From JABWBD01 sp040768665 (lineage in GTDB: Bacteria; Planctomycetota; Planctomycetia; Pirellulales; Thermoguttaceae), in the NCBI GenBank assembly GCA_040768665.1, contig JAXGMN010000072.1, positions 1-54,086 on the forward strand: DNA of 54,086 bases. The letters are read 5' to 3'. Every line of letters starts with the position of its first letter. The first letter of the stretch is position 1. Below the pieces are notes generated by a model. It worked only from the letters and a program-made list of their open reading frames with translations, was not told the DNA's origin and did no database searches. Made by a program: the position numbers and the translations under genes. Positions 18,901 through 26,823 of this stretch are shown in pieces.

Positions 18901-19958
18901 AGGGATGTCCTGCGGGAAGAGTTCGGGGCTTGTTCTGTGCACGTCGGACAGAGCGGTTCAACTGCCTCGTCCGTAAAGGCCGCGGAAAAGGTTCCACGTC
19001 CGCATCGGCTGCAGCGAAGCGGTTCGAGGTGCTTGGTGAGCGGATTCCAATAAACGGTGTGCGTCCGCCGGGCTCGCTTGCGGTGCACCGACAGGTCGAC
19101 CGCCAAGGCCGGCAACTCCGTCCGGACCAGCACGAGCGGTTTGAGGACGGCTTCCATGGCGTAGCGCTGGTCGAGTTCGCCGAGCTTGCGGCGGAGTTCC
19201 AACTGGACCGCCCGCTTCTTCGCCTCCACCTGCTCCGGCTCGACCGGCTTGGCCCGGCCGCGAGGCGATTTGTGCTCCGCTTCGCGCACGAGCGCATGAT
19301 AGTACTCGTGGAGACGCTTCCGGTCGCGGGCCAATCGGTCATCCATTCGCCGCACGAATTCGGCGGCCAGTTGCGGCACCCGCGACCGTGCGAAGGCCTC
19401 TGCCTGAGGATACGTCGACGGCGGACGGTCCTCGGCGGACGGGTTGGGCTCGATTTCCCATACCGCGAATGGGTCCGGCAGTTGAACCTCGACGCCCGAG
19501 GAGGCGTTGAGCGTGACCGCAAACCGGGTCTCCCAGCGGTCCTCCGATGCGATTGACGCCAGGAACCACCAGGTGTGGTATTCAAGGCGGACCTGCCGCG
19601 TTCCGGCCACGCGGACCTGCGCGTTCAGCCAGGTGAACGTGCGGCGGACCGTTTCGTCGAGCTCGCCTCGCTTCAGGTAGAGCTCTTTCACCTGAAACGT
19701 CCCGATTCTCGGTTCCGCTTCGAGGAGGCGAGCAGAAGTCTCGAGAAAATCGCCGGCAAGATTGACATGCCAGCCTTCCCCGACGGACTCGGTGGAGAGC
19801 CGGACCAGTTCGCCTTCGACGTCCAACAATGCGGCCACATCTTCGGGCACGATGGCGCTGCCCGCCTCCGCACGTTCGGGCCAATCCACCAAGGCGCCCC
19901 GGCGCTCGAGCAATCGGGCTGCAAACGTGCGAAGCTCTTCCTGGATGCCGGCGGTCAT
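18897..19958 (-). CDS. Unrecognised protein with C-terminal zinc ribbon, between two helicases
   Basis: A 353-aa protein I cannot place in a named family. ATG 19958 overlaps the upstream helicase stop (ATGA), and its own stop overlaps the next helicase start, so it is translated in a fixed ratio with both. The N-terminal half is mixed alpha/beta (VGEGWHVNLAGDFLETSARL). The middle is highly charged and helical (about residues 190-265, with VEPEQVEAKKRAVQLELRRK). The C-terminus carries two CxxC pairs, CSRCGRGTF and CPTC, about 20 residues apart, a likely zinc ribbon. No nuclease, methylase or ATPase motif is seen. It is probably an accessory or DNA-binding subunit of the SNF2 pair. Confidence 0.8.
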   Translation of the reverse strand: MTAGIQEELRTFAARLLERRGALVDWPERAEAGSAIVPEDVAALLDVEGELVRLSTESVGEGWHVNLAGDFLETSARLLEAEPRIGTFQVKELYLKRGELDETVRRTFTWLNAQVRVAGTRQVRLEYHTWWFLASIASEDRWETRFAVTLNASSGVEVQLPDPFAVWEIEPNPSAEDRPPSTYPQAEAFARSRVPQLAAEFVRRMDDRLARDRKRLHEYYHALVREAEHKSPRGRAKPVEPEQVEAKKRAVQLELRRKLGELDQRYAMEAVLKPLVLVRTELPALAVDLSVHRKRARRTHTVYWNPLTKHLEPLRCSRCGRGTFSAAFTDEAVEPLCPTCTEQAPNSSRRTSL

Positions 19959-21847
19959 TCGTAGTCGTCTCCGAACAGCGCCTCGTCGAGCTTCTTCGCG
20001 TCGAGGTATTTCTCCTGCGCGTCGAGCAGCGACCGGCCGAGATCGTCGAACGAGCGGTCCAGCTCCTCGTCGCTGTGCGACCGCAGCCAGAGGTTGAGCA
20101 CCAGCGACTCGAATTCCTCGCCCCCTTCCAGGTTTCCGAGGATCGAACCGACTTCGCCGACGACCAGTTCGAACATGCGGATCTTCTCGGTCAAGAGATC
20201 CAGGAGTCTGGCCTCGAGCGAGCCGGCGGTGCAGAGATTGAATACGAACACGTCGCGGGTCTGCCCGATCCGATGGATACGGCCCACACGTTGCTCGATC
20301 TTCATCGGGTTCCACGGAAGGTCGAAGTTGACCAGCGTGTTGGCGAACTGCAGGTTGCGCCCTTCGCCGCCCGACTCGGAGCAGAGCATCACCGGCACTT
20401 CCCGCTGAAACGCCTCGACCGCCGCGTCTTTCTGTCGGTCGGACTCCATTCCGGAAAAGGTGACGTACCGGATCCCGGCCTGGGCGAGAAGACCTTGCAG
20501 GTGTTCGAGTGTCCGGCGGAAACTTGCGAACACGAGGACCTTTTCCTTGCGGCTCTGGCCGAGAAGCTCCAGAAGCTGGTGGTCCTTGGCCGACCGGTCG
20601 ATCTTGCCAGCCAGTTCGATCAGGGGCTGAACGGCTGCATCCGACCCCGCGATATTGGCGAGCGACTGGCCGAGGGCCCGTGGATGGCTCCCCGACGCCA
20701 AGAGCAACGTGCTTACCTGCTTTCGCGAGAACGGGGCGAGTTGTCCCCCGCGGCCGCCGCTTTCCACGGCTGCTGCGCCGGGCGAGCTTTGCGGGTCGTC
20801 TTCCGCTACGCAGCCCTCATCCTCCTCCGAAGGCTGTCGACCGCGATCCGCGGTCACTGGCGCTCTGCGAAGTCGAAGGTATTCGTTCAAGCCGCGATGC
20901 AGGGCTTCCTCGCCGCCGCGGGGTTGGGCCATCAACGTTTGGGCATACCGCGGCGGAAGGTCCATTTGGACCAGGCTCCGCGTATTGCGGATCATCACCT
21001 CCCCCAGAAGCGACCGAAGACGTTCGCGGTTCAGCGGATCGCGGGGATTGCCGCGGCGGATGTACCTTTTCTTGAAGTGGCTCTCCGTCTGAAGGTGGCC
21101 GGGTTCCAGGAGCGTCAGCAGGTTATACAGCTCCAGCAAGTTGTTCTGGACGGGCGTCGCCGTGAGCAAGAACAGGTGACGCCGCTTGAGCGAGTTGACC
21201 AACTGCCAATTGCGGGTTGCGCGATTCTTGCAGTGGTGGGCTTCGTCGACGATCACCAGGTCCCACGCGGCAGCCGTAACGGCAGGGGCTCGGCGGGCGC
21301 TCTTGGCAAACGAAAGCGACGCCAGGACCCGGTCGGTTCCGGCCCAGAACTCCGCCCGGTCGGCGGTGGCCGTTCGGGGCGGCACTGTAAACTCAAGGCT
21401 GAACTTCGACCGCAGCTCCTCTTGCCACTGCGAGACCAGCGGCGATGGCACTAGAATGAGCACCCGATTGACCAATCCTCGCAACAGATACTCTCGGAGC
21501 AGCAGGCAAGCCTCGATCGTCTTGCCGAGTCCGACCTCGTCCGCCAGGAGAACGCGGCCGCGGAAATGTCGCAGCACCTTGCGGACTGTCTCGATCTGGT
21601 GGGGCAGGTGCTCGACGCCCCTCAGTCCGTCGAGGCAGAGCAACTGATCGAAACCGCGGAGCAGCCCGAGCCGAGCGTGTTCCAGGTGGAGCAGCAAGGC
21701 ATCTCGGTCGACCGTCGTGCTCCCGGCCGGCGGCGGCAGGGAGCGGAAGACGATCGGGATTCCTCCCGGGCTCCTCCAGGAGGAGACACGCAATTCGGAC
21801 TGGATCAGCTCCTCGTGAGGAAGCGTTTCCTGGGTTGAAAGGGGCAC
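19955..21847 (-). CDS. RapA/DrmD-like SNF2 helicase
   Basis: A 630-aa SNF2-family ATPase. Walker A is LLADEVGLGKTIEA (about residues 99-112), motif II DEAHHCKN, motif III TATPVQNN, and motif VI IEQRVGRIHRIGQTRDV. The DEVGLGKTIEA wording and the RVLILVPSPLVSQW segment are those of RapA/HepA and of the DrmD-type helicases. A low-complexity insert lies at about 315-370 between the two RecA lobes. The C-terminal tail is acidic. The start at 21847 is followed by an amphipathic N-terminal region with no other domain. It heads the coupled operon with the zinc-ribbon protein and the SWIM helicase. No DISARM methylase or DUF1998 gene is nearby, so I do not call it DISARM. Confidence 0.85.
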   Translation of the reverse strand: MPLSTQETLPHEELIQSELRVSSWRSPGGIPIVFRSLPPPAGSTTVDRDALLLHLEHARLGLLRGFDQLLCLDGLRGVEHLPHQIETVRKVLRHFRGRVLLADEVGLGKTIEACLLLREYLLRGLVNRVLILVPSPLVSQWQEELRSKFSLEFTVPPRTATADRAEFWAGTDRVLASLSFAKSARRAPAVTAAAWDLVIVDEAHHCKNRATRNWQLVNSLKRRHLFLLTATPVQNNLLELYNLLTLLEPGHLQTESHFKKRYIRRGNPRDPLNRERLRSLLGEVMIRNTRSLVQMDLPPRYAQTLMAQPRGGEEALHRGLNEYLRLRRAPVTADRGRQPSEEDEGCVAEDDPQSSPGAAAVESGGRGGQLAPFSRKQVSTLLLASGSHPRALGQSLANIAGSDAAVQPLIELAGKIDRSAKDHQLLELLGQSRKEKVLVFASFRRTLEHLQGLLAQAGIRYVTFSGMESDRQKDAAVEAFQREVPVMLCSESGGEGRNLQFANTLVNFDLPWNPMKIEQRVGRIHRIGQTRDVFVFNLCTAGSLEARLLDLLTEKIRMFELVVGEVGSILGNLEGGEEFESLVLNLWLRSHSDEELDRSFDDLGRSLLDAQEKYLDAKKLDEALFGDDYE

Positions 21848-22279
21848 AAATCCGTTCCTCGATCGGCTGCCATTCCGATTCGGCCTTCCGACGCCGGGTG
21901 GTCAGGAATCGCGGGAGGCGACTCCAACCGGCCCCCATTGTTGCGGTCGCAGCGCAATTCGTCAAGCAGGGCGGATGGAGTGGGAGGCTAACGGGGTGAG
22001 CGTCTGGAAAGCAGGTGGAAAATCGCGGCTAATAAGCCCTCTTATTCACTTTCACTGTTCAAGCTGCGACCCCCCAATTTTCGGCATGGAAGCGGAAAAT
22101 GATGCGCTCGAGCTGAGTCGTCGCCCCTCGGCCTTGACGAATCAATTCTCCTGCCCTAGACTGGGGGTGTCTGGTAAATCAGACTGTCTGTCGCTTTCTG
22201 GGGATACGGATCGACGCGACTTCAAGCGGGCAGCACGAAACAGGCAAGTGTCCGTTTCGAAGGGTAAGGGGGGGGCTTT
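21848..22279. other. Divergent intergenic region between helicase operon and FHA regulator
   Basis: 432 bp that must contain both promoters. No confident -10/-35 is seen. A short palindrome, GTCTG-N6-CAGAC (22169-22184), lies about 95 bp before the FHA-LuxR gene and could be an operator. No gene is recognisable. Confidence 0.5.
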
Positions 22280-22972
22280 ATGGAGGGCAATTCCAAAAAG
22301 AAGCCCGCGGCAGGCCCTGGAGCACAATCAGGGCCAGACGCGGGCATGTCGCGATCGAGCGACGTTCTGCCCGTGTATCTGGTCTTGACCAACGTGAGCC
22401 CCGACGAATGGTGCGCGGCGGTCGATCAGCGGCGCAAGGTGATCGGTCGCTCGCTCGAATGCGACATCCGCGTTCCTCGCCAATTCAAGCAGGCCTCGCG
22501 CCGACATGCCGAGATCTGGGAGGACCGTCACGGCATCAAGATCCGTGATCTGGGCTCACGTAGCGGAACCAATATTAACAGCGTGTGGATTGAGAAAGGG
22601 CAGGAAGCCTCCGTCGTGGTCGGAGACCGCATCTGGCTGGGAGGACTAGAACTGGAGGTCGTGTCGGACATCCCTGCGCTCAGCAAGGTCCTGGCAGAGG
22701 CCGATTTGGGCGCGGGCGACTTGCCGGGGGACAGCACCTCGATCCCCCGGCGCACCGACCCGCCTCGTGTGCAACTTGCGCTCTCCGCCCTCTCCCAAGC
22801 GGAACTGGAGATCGTGCTGTGGATGGGACGGGGCTATCTCAAGGACGAAGAGATCGCAAGAGTGCTGCACCGCAGCCCAAATACCATACGTACCCAGGTC
22901 AACGGCATCTTCCGTAAGCTCGATCTCCACTCCCGTGCCGACGTTCTCAGTTTTCTCAAGCGACAGACCTGA
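22280..22972 (+). CDS. FHA domain fused to LuxR-type HTH
   Basis: A 230-aa cytoplasmic regulator. Residues about 30-120 form a forkhead-associated domain with the phosphothreonine-binding landmarks GRS, SRRHAEI and DLGSRSGTNIN. Residues about 165-230 form a LuxR/GerE helix-turn-helix (LSQAELEIVLWMGRGYLKDE, then IARVLHRSPNTIRTQVNGIF). The fusion suggests a transcription factor recruited by a Ser/Thr-phosphorylated protein, in keeping with the many Hanks-type kinases of planctomycetes. ATG 22280 is preceded by a G-rich run (AAGGGGGGGG). It lies just upstream of a FixJ-like regulator in the same direction, but 458 bp away, so separate transcription is likely. Targets unknown. Confidence 0.88.
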   Translation: MEGNSKKKPAAGPGAQSGPDAGMSRSSDVLPVYLVLTNVSPDEWCAAVDQRRKVIGRSLECDIRVPRQFKQASRRHAEIWEDRHGIKIRDLGSRSGTNINSVWIEKGQEASVVVGDRIWLGGLELEVVSDIPALSKVLAEADLGAGDLPGDSTSIPRRTDPPRVQLALSALSQAELEIVLWMGRGYLKDEEIARVLHRSPNTIRTQVNGIFRKLDLHSRADVLSFLKRQT

Positions 22973-23430
22973 CCGGCGGCCACACTCGGTCTCTGAGTCG
23001 GTCGAAAAAATCCAACGACCCGCCACAACATCAAACAGCCCGGCTGCTGCGCTTTGGAAGTCTTGGCGGGTCGCTGGAAAAATACGGCACCCGGGAGAAT
23101 GCTGGAGAAGGAACTCGCTCCGTAGCATCTTGTACCCCCTCTCCAATCAAACCGACCGGTCGCAACCTCGGTCGCCTTCTCGAGCAGCCAGTGCGTGGTG
23201 GGGTGAAAGAACGCTTTGTCAGAATGACCAATAGTTTACGCGCCTGCGCGTATTGCCTAGACGGAAACGTAGTCTAGACTGAAGCGTATTCTAGCCTGAA
23301 TTGCCGACTCGAGGTCTTTTTCGCCAGCATCTGGCGTGTCGAGAGATATCGAAACTATTGGTGCGGGCACGTGGTATCGGCCTTGCCAATGGGTGAGACT
23401 TTCCGCCAGACTAAAAGAGAGGCCCGAACC
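22973..23430. other. Gap before FixJ-like regulator
   Basis: 458 bp without a gene. The only structure I see is the set of imperfect direct repeats at 23249-23301. Confidence 0.5.
23249..23301. repeat. Three imperfect tandem repeats, candidate operator
   Basis: Three adjacent units: CGTATTGCCTAGACGGAAA (23249-23267), CGTAGTCTAGACTGAAG (23268-23284) and CGTATTCTAGCCTGAAT (23285-23301). They share CGTA-T...CTAG and lie about 130 bp upstream of the FixJ-like regulator start. Multiple regulator-binding sites are a reasonable guess, unproven. Confidence 0.5.
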
Positions 23431-24174
23431 ATGACACAAGACAGGGTCGTATCGATCGTCGACGCAGACGTTGCAAGTTCTGCCGCTGTGAAACACCTGC
23501 TGGGCACCATGGGCTTGGCGTCGGCATCATACCGCTCGGCCAACGAGTTCTTTCACGCGTTCGATCCCTTCCAACCAGGCTGTGTCATACTTGAAATCTG
23601 CATTCCGGGCATGAACGGTCTGCAGGTTCAGCAAGAACTCGCTAAACGATCGGCCCCGCAGCCAGTCATCTTCCTTACCGCACACGCGGTGGTTTCCCTC
23701 GCCGTATGCGCCATGCAGGCCGGCGCGGTGCACCTTCTGGAAAAACCTTTTCGCGAAGACGACCTCCGGGAGGCAGTGGTGAAATCGCTGGTGCTGTATG
23801 AACGTCGGCGCAAGTCGCTGCTGACCCGGCGGAAATTCCACGAGTGGATCTCGCAACTCAGCCAGGACGAACAGCAACTCGCCCGGCGGATCGTGGCAGG
23901 GGAGTCCAGCGGGAAGACAGCCCGTGAAATGGGCGTCTCGGTGCGGACCATCCAGTGCCGGCGTTCGCAAATCATGAAGAAACTCCGGGTCCGCAATGTT
24001 GCCGAACTCATGCGCGTCTGCTACGCGATGGAAAGCGACAACCGGGCCGCCGACTCGCGACTGGAGCGGACGTCCGGCCACAGGATGCAGTGGACCGGCG
24101 CCAACGATTATCTCTTCAATGCCGTCCCGGAGATTACCGGCGGCCTCCCTGCATACTCTTCAGCTTTGCATTGA
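23431..24174 (+). CDS. FixJ-like response regulator with Glu at the phosphorylation site
   Basis: A 247-aa protein with an N-terminal receiver domain and a C-terminal LuxR-type HTH. ATG 23431 was chosen because AGAGAGG lies just upstream; the frame opens earlier at 23371. The receiver keeps D11 and D13, T83 (FLTAHA) and K105 (LLEKPF). However, the expected phospho-acceptor Asp is Glu55 (CVILEICIPGMNG). The HTH spans about residues 143-205 (SQDEQQLARRIVAGESSGKT then AREMGVSVRTIQCRRSQIMK). An Asp-to-Glu change often mimics the phosphorylated state, so it may act constitutively or be tuned by another input. No histidine kinase is nearby. Confidence 0.88.
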   Translation: MTQDRVVSIVDADVASSAAVKHLLGTMGLASASYRSANEFFHAFDPFQPGCVILEICIPGMNGLQVQQELAKRSAPQPVIFLTAHAVVSLAVCAMQAGAVHLLEKPFREDDLREAVVKSLVLYERRRKSLLTRRKFHEWISQLSQDEQQLARRIVAGESSGKTAREMGVSVRTIQCRRSQIMKKLRVRNVAELMRVCYAMESDNRAADSRLERTSGHRMQWTGANDYLFNAVPEITGGLPAYSSALH

Positions 24175-24526
24175 AAATGGCCGAGGCCGACTCATTGAAC
24201 AGCGCCGCTTAACGGAGAACATGGGACACGAGTGCTTGTGCTGTCATAGGTTTTCCCCACCCGGCCCTGTGCCGGTGGAAAGAGGGTTTGGCGACTACGA
24301 CGCGGCACCTCCCTGTAGGTTTTCCCCACCCGGCCCTGTGCCGGTGGAAAGAAGGTTTGGCGACTACGACGCAGCACCTCCCTGGGGGTTGCCTCGGCCC
24401 GTGCCGGTGGAAAGAGGTTTGGCGACTACGACGCGGCACCTCCCTGTAGTTTTCAAACCCTCTTTCCACCGGCACAGGGCCGGGTGGGGTTTCCTGAAGT
24501 AGCGCTGTCCAACTAAAGTCTAACGT
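24175..24526. other. Convergent gap occupied by a repeat array
   Basis: 352 bp between the ends of the FixJ-like regulator and sucD. Almost all of it is the tandem array at 24247-24493. Nothing coding is recognised. Confidence 0.7.
24247..24493. repeat. 69-bp tandem repeat with terminal inverted copy
   Basis: Units 24247-24315 and 24316-24384 are 69 bp each and nearly identical (TAGGTTTTCCCCACCCGGCC... ending CACCTCCCTG). A third, shorter degenerate unit is 24385-24446. Then 24454-24489 is an inverted copy of the first half (CCACCGGCACAGGGCCGGGT). The whole can fold into a stem of about 36 bp between unit 1 and the inverted end. It sits between convergent genes, where it might act as a two-way terminator. 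Confidence 0.85.
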
Positions 24527-25399
24527 CTATCCTCTCATCGCCCGTTGCATGGCGCTGCCCATGTCGGCGGGGCTTTCGGCCACGACGATGCCGGCCTTTT
24601 CCAGCGCGGCGATTTTCTCGGCGGCGGTTCCCTTGCCGCCGCTGATGATGGCCCCCGCGTGGCCCATTCGTTTGCCGGGCGGAGCGGTGCGGCCGGCGAT
24701 GAAGGCGGAGACCGGCTTGCTGAAATGCTGAGAGATGAACTGGGCAGCCTCTTCTTCGGCGGTGCCTCCGATCTCGCCGATCATCAGCACGCCTTCGGTC
24801 CCGGCGTCTTCCTCGAACAACTTCAGAAGGTCGATGAACGACGTGCCCACGATCGGATCACCGCCCAAGCCGACGCACGTCGACTGGCCCATTCCCAGTC
24901 CGGTCAACTGCCATACGGCCTCGTAGGTCAACGTGCCGGAGCGGCTGATCACGCCGATCGATCCGGGGCGGTGGATGTAGCCCGGCATGATGCCGATCTT
25001 GCACTGCTCGGGGGTAATCACACCGGGGCAGTTGGGGCCGATCAGCCGCGAGCCCGATCGGCGGATGAGGTCGTACACGCGGACCATGTCGAGCACGGGA
25101 ACGCCTTCGGTGATCGCTACGACGGTGCGGATCCCGGCGTCGGCCGCTTCCAGGATGGCGTCGGCGGTGAAGGCCGGCGGGACGAAGATCATCGTGGCGT
25201 CGGCGCCCGTCTTCTGGACGGCTTCGAGGACCGTATCGAAGACCGGGACACCTTCGATCGTGGCGCCGCCCTTGCCGGGCGTCACTCCGGCGACGACCTT
25301 CGTTCCATAGGCGATGCACTGCTGCGTGTGGAACTGACCGGCCTTACCCGTAATGCCCTGACAGACGACACGCGTGTCTCGGTTGACCAGAATGCTCAT
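24527..25399 (-). CDS. sucD: Succinate-CoA ligase alpha subunit
   Basis: A 290-aa alpha subunit of succinyl-CoA synthetase (TCA cycle: succinyl-CoA + NDP + Pi to succinate + NTP + CoA). ATG 25399 gives the canonical start MSILVNRDTRVVCQGITGKA; the frame extends upstream but not with homologous sequence. Landmarks are the CoA-binding Rossmann part (GITGKAGQFHTQQCIAYGTK), the conserved IGPNCPGVI, GVISRSGTLTYE, and the catalytic phosphohistidine in MGHAGAIISGG. The length is normal for the family. It follows sucC with a 196-bp gap that contains a hairpin. Confidence 0.96.
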   Translation of the reverse strand: MSILVNRDTRVVCQGITGKAGQFHTQQCIAYGTKVVAGVTPGKGGATIEGVPVFDTVLEAVQKTGADATMIFVPPAFTADAILEAADAGIRTVVAITEGVPVLDMVRVYDLIRRSGSRLIGPNCPGVITPEQCKIGIMPGYIHRPGSIGVISRSGTLTYEAVWQLTGLGMGQSTCVGLGGDPIVGTSFIDLLKLFEEDAGTEGVLMIGEIGGTAEEEAAQFISQHFSKPVSAFIAGRTAPPGKRMGHAGAIISGGKGTAAEKIAALEKAGIVVAESPADMGSAMQRAMRG

Positions 25400-25476
25400 G
25401 GCGTAGGCTCGTGTTGAGAGGCTGGATGGTTTTTCGTGATCCAGGGAGGTGGCACTCCCGGCCGAGCGGCGCATCG

Positions 25477-25537
25477 CACTGCTTGTGATTGTGGTGCAGT
25501 TTGTAGAAATGGGAGGTCCGTCCAATCACAAGCAGTG
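25477..25537. repeat. 15-bp inverted repeat between sucC and sucD
   Basis: CACTGCTTGTGATTG at 25477-25491 is perfectly inverted at 25523-25537 with a 31-bp loop. It lies in the sucC-sucD gap and would form a stem in the operon transcript. It may set mRNA stability or attenuation, or be an interspersed repeat. Confidence 0.7.
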
Positions 25538-25595
25538 GCACACTCCCATGTGGAACTCCCGGAATCATGCAAGGCTATTTCGATCGGTTGGTAGT

Positions 25596-26782
25596 TTACA
25601 CGGCGGCGGCGACCACGCGCTTCGCGGCGTCGGTCAGGTCGTTCGCCGTCATGATATCCACGCCGCTCGAGGCGAGGATCCGGCGGCCCTCGTCCACCTC
25701 CGTCCCTTCGAGGCGAACGACCAGCGGCAGGTCCAATCCGACCGATTGGTAGGCGGCCAGGATCGCCTCGGCGATCGTCGTGCACCGCATGATGCCGCCG
25801 AAGATGTTCACCAGCACGGCGCGGACGTTGCGGTCGTCCAGCAAAATCCGGAATGCCTCGGTCACCTGGTGCACGTTGGCTCCGCCGCCGACGTCGAGGA
25901 AGTTGGCCGGCTCGCCGCCGTGCAGCTTGATAATGTCCCTGGTGCTCATGGCGAGCCCGGCGCCGTTGACGAGGCACCCGATGTTGCCGTCGAGCTTCAC
26001 GTAGCTCAGTCCCTCCTCGGCCGCGCGGATCTCGGCCGCCTCTTCCTCCGCCAGATCGCGGAGCCCGCCGAGCTCCGGATGGCGGAACAGCGCGTTGTCG
26101 TCGAAAGTCATCTTGGCATCCAGGGCGAGCAATTCGCCGTCGGCCGTGACGACCAGCGGATTGATCTCGACGAGGCTGCAGTCCCGCTCGACGAAGACCC
26201 GGCAGAGTCCGCGCATGAACTTCTCGGCGGAGCGAACGCTCGGGCCGGAGAGCTCGAGTTTTTGGGCGAGTTCAGGACCTGGTAGCTTCGCAGGCTCCGG
26301 AGTCGGGATGAAACGGCTCGGCGAAAGATCAATTCGGCAAGCCCCGCCGCCACCTTCTCGATATCCATGCCTCCCTGGCTGGACGCGATGAGCACGGGCC
26401 CCGCCGTCGCGCGATCGACCACGATGCCCAGGTACAACTCGCGCGCGATCTGGCAGCCCTCCTCGACGAGCACGCGGTGCACGGTCTGCCCTTCCGGCCC
26501 GGTCTGGATGGTCACCAGCGTATGGCCGAGAAGACTGCTCGCAACGCGGCGCGCGTCGTCCGCCGTTCGCACCAGCTCGACGCCGTGTTGCGCATCGTTC
26601 TCTTTGACCGTGCCTTTGCCGCGTCCGCCGGCGTGGATCTGCGCCTTGACGACGGCGAGTTTCCCGCCGAGTTCGTGGAACGCATTGGCAACCGCTCCCG
26701 GAGTGTCGGCCACGATGCCTCGCGGAACGGCGACGCCGGCCTCCGCGAGAATCTGCTTGGCCTGATATTCGTGGATCTTCAT
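25596..26782 (-). pseudogene. sucC: Succinate-CoA ligase beta subunit, frameshifted
   Basis: The N-terminal half (MKIHEYQAKQILAEAGVAVP... GMDIEKVAAGLAELIF) and the C-terminal half (FMRGLCRVFVERDCSLVEIN... VDIMTANDLTDAAKRVVAAA) are excellent matches to SucC: ATP-grasp domain, NPLVVT, ALDAKM and NIFGGIMRC. They lie in different frames. Between about 26251 and 26335 at least two and probably three single-base indels are needed: FAEPFHPDSG is in one frame, LRSYQV in another, and ELAQKLELSGPSVRSAEKFM in the third. No in-frame stop or unusual residue appears elsewhere, so selection seems recent. Either sequencing error or a very fresh mutation cluster explains it. With SucD this should form the alpha2beta2 ligase. 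Confidence 0.88.
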
Positions 26783-26823
26783 GGCAGCTAACCGTCCGCC
26801 GGAGGAAGCGGCCTCATGGTGTG

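Noticed and set aside
16189..21847. Calling the helicase trio a DISARM or BREX system
   Set aside because: No methylase, PglZ, DUF1998 or phospholipase gene is nearby; a SNF2 helicase alone is not enough.
22141..22200. tRNA-like fold upstream of the FHA gene
   Set aside because: Only one short palindrome is present; no acceptor stem or T-loop sequence.
24247..24493. CRISPR array
   Set aside because: Repeats are 69 bp with no unique spacers and one copy is inverted; no cas gene in the window.
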